From Candidatus Pacearchaeota archaeon (GTDB lineage: Archaea; Nanobdellota; Nanobdellia; Pacearchaeales; GW2011-AR1), in contig JAGLWP010000026.1 of the NCBI GenBank assembly GCA_023133375.1, forward strand, positions 1 to 6,443: a stretch of 6,443 nt of DNA, read 5' to 3'. The position numbers were made by a program, and so were the translations under genes. Numbering within the stretch: the first letter of the stretch is position 1; each line of letters opens with the position of its first letter. This document shows, in pieces, positions 5,602 to 6,443 of the stretch. The notes under the pieces are model-generated. The model ran no database searches and was not told the DNA's origin. It saw only the letters and a list, made by a program, of their open reading frames with translations.

Positions 5602-5877
5602 ATGCGAATTAAGAAAATAACAGAAGTGATTGGGAACAAGGTTTATACAGATTCTGGGGATTTTTTTGGAGAAGTCGAAGAGGCAAACCTTTCTGAAAAC
5701 AAAGTTGAAGGGTGGAGGATTCGAGTTGGAGGAAGTATTACATCGTTAATCGGAGGAGCAAAGGGAGTTATAATTCCTCACCAATTTGTGAGAGCAATAA
5801 GTGATATTTTTATAATAAATAAATCTGCTTTGCCTAGCTCTGATTCTGTGGAAGAAATCCCAGAAGATTTAATATAA
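5602..5877 (+). CDS. PRC-barrel domain protein
   Basis: From ATG 5602 this is a 91-residue protein. Residues 1-72 fit the PRC-barrel: KKITEVIGNKVYTDSGDFFGEV (4-25) is the typical opening (locus of G11 K13 V14, D17-S-G, then G23-V), followed by a WRIRVGG strand (38-44), a Gly-rich turn, GVIIPHQFV (55-63) and ISDIFIIN (66-73). The remaining tail is acidic and Ser-rich and is probably disordered. PRC-barrels are small beta-barrel adaptor domains. Known roles include RNA processing (RimM) and photosynthetic reaction centres, and the haloarchaeal CdpB proteins link PRC-barrels to SepF and cell division. Which role applies here is unknown. It is cytosolic with no membrane span. The in-frame ATG at 5587 would add MIFFS, which is outside the domain and poorly placed against the promoter. 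The next gene starts one base after the stop, so the two products are probably made together. Confidence 0.85.
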   Translation: MRIKKITEVIGNKVYTDSGDFFGEVEEANLSENKVEGWRIRVGGSITSLIGGAKGVIIPHQFVRAISDIFIINKSALPSSDSVEEIPEDLI

Positions 5878-5878
5878 G

Positions 5879-6385
5879 ATGGCTGAAGGAGAAACCATAT
5901 TGCAAAACCCAGTTTTGAGTAGATTTATCTTGCCTTTTTTATTAGTTTTTTTTATAGTTTTTGCAATTCTTGAGAAGACAAAAATTTTTGGAGAAGATAA
6001 GAAGCAGTTAAATGCTTTGATCTCTTTTGTTATTGGTTTAATTTTTGTAAGTGTTCTTTATCCGACTTTGGTTGTTACTAATCTGGTTTTATTTTTAACA
6101 GTAGCACTTGTAGCAATTTTTGTTATTTTATTAATCTGGGGATTTATTTTTGGAGACATTAAAACAGGATTTAAACCAGAAGGTTGGATGAAGATAGGAT
6201 TGGCAGTAGTGGTGGGAATCGGATTTATTGTGGCAGTTATTTTTGCAACAGGAGCTTATGATAGAATCGCTGAATTTTTGTTTGGACAATCCTGGAGTAA
6301 ATCTTTTTGGACAAACTTTTCTTTTATAATTGCTATCGCAATTGCATTGGCATTAATTTTATCGCAGAAGGTTAAAAAAGATTAA
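5879..6385 (+). CDS. Polytopic membrane protein of unknown function (about five helices)
   Basis: This 168-residue protein has hydrophobic helices at about 15-33, 44-61, 66-91, 104-124 and 146-163. It has a short polar N-terminus (MAEGETILQNP) and a basic C-terminus (SQKVKKD). The first helix and loop read PFLLVFFIVFAILEKTKIFGEDKKQLNAL. The ILEKTKIFG...KKQ stretch looks like the conserved core of a membrane family I associate with DPANN archaea, though I cannot name it. There are no zinc, nucleotide-binding or catalytic motifs, and few charges inside helices, so a transporter or enzyme role is not supported. The ATG follows the PRC-barrel stop by one base and has no strong Shine-Dalgarno sequence, suggesting translation coupled to that gene. 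A membrane anchor for the PRC-barrel partner is a reasonable guess only. Confidence 0.78.
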   Translation: MAEGETILQNPVLSRFILPFLLVFFIVFAILEKTKIFGEDKKQLNALISFVIGLIFVSVLYPTLVVTNLVLFLTVALVAIFVILLIWGFIFGDIKTGFKPEGWMKIGLAVVVGIGFIVAVIFATGAYDRIAEFLFGQSWSKSFWTNFSFIIAIAIALALILSQKVKKD

Positions 6386-6400
6386 TTTTATTTGAGGTAG

Positions 6401-6407
6401 TTTTTTT
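6401..6407 (+). terminator. Possible oligo-T terminator after the membrane-protein gene
   Basis: A T7 run (6401-6407) lies 16 bases beyond the stop at 6383-6385, with no hairpin evident. Archaeal transcription commonly ends at such tracts, but the background is T-rich. The last 58 bases of the window hold nothing else I can support. Confidence 0.35.
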
Positions 6408-6443
6408 AAGAGTTTTGTTGAAAAAGTATCTGTGATTTCTTTT

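Noticed and set aside
6359..6442. Possible 3' end of a convergent - strand gene (frame encoding KEITDTFSTKLLKKLPQIK before a TAA)
   Set aside because: Only about 27 codons are visible, a second minus frame is also open, and it would overlap the membrane protein gene by 27 bases. It is too little to support, though the next sequence could confirm it.

Overview
The window looks like chromosomal DNA from a small-genome, AT-rich archaeon. I infer a DPANN lineage of the Pacearchaeota/Woesearchaeota/Nanoarchaeota type. The archaeal signs are a Hef-type (XPF/FANCM) helicase and nuclease pair, a short PRC-barrel protein, and TATA-like boxes about 25 bases upstream of start codons that have no convincing Shine-Dalgarno sequence (leaderless style). 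Base composition is clearly A+T-rich, intergenic space is minimal, and genes often abut or overlap by ATGA. No rRNA, tRNA, CRISPR array, insertion sequence or phage signature was seen.

Positions 1-2021 (+ strand) hold a tight gene string: the 3' part of an arginase/agmatinase-family ureohydrolase, a membrane-anchored NagZ-like glycoside hydrolase family 3 protein (start codon directly after the preceding stop), and the RNA 2',3'-cyclic phosphodiesterase ThpR (4-base ATGA overlap). After a 98-base gap carrying a promoter comes a solitary 89-residue protein that I do not recognise (2120-2389). It converges on the next block.

Positions 2409-5516 (- strand, transcribed right to left) encode a site-2-protease-like membrane protein that has lost its HEXXH motif, a 69-residue two-helix membrane protein, and Hef divided into a DEAH helicase gene and an ERCC4 nuclease/HhH gene joined by an ATGA overlap. 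The two Hef products add up to about the length of a one-piece euryarchaeal Hef, so the window probably encodes a complete two-subunit fork and branched-DNA processing enzyme.

Positions 5517-5601 form a compact divergent promoter region. Positions 5602-6385 (+) encode a PRC-barrel protein and, one base later, a five-helix membrane protein of unknown role. Their spacing suggests one transcript and possibly joint action at the membrane.

The points most worth following up are the S2P-like protein lacking its catalytic zinc motif, the two-gene Hef, the anchored GH3 enzyme with altered catalytic-dyad residues in an archaeon, and the repeated -25 promoter box. I found no clearly novel multi-gene system. 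The strongest candidates are variations on known families.
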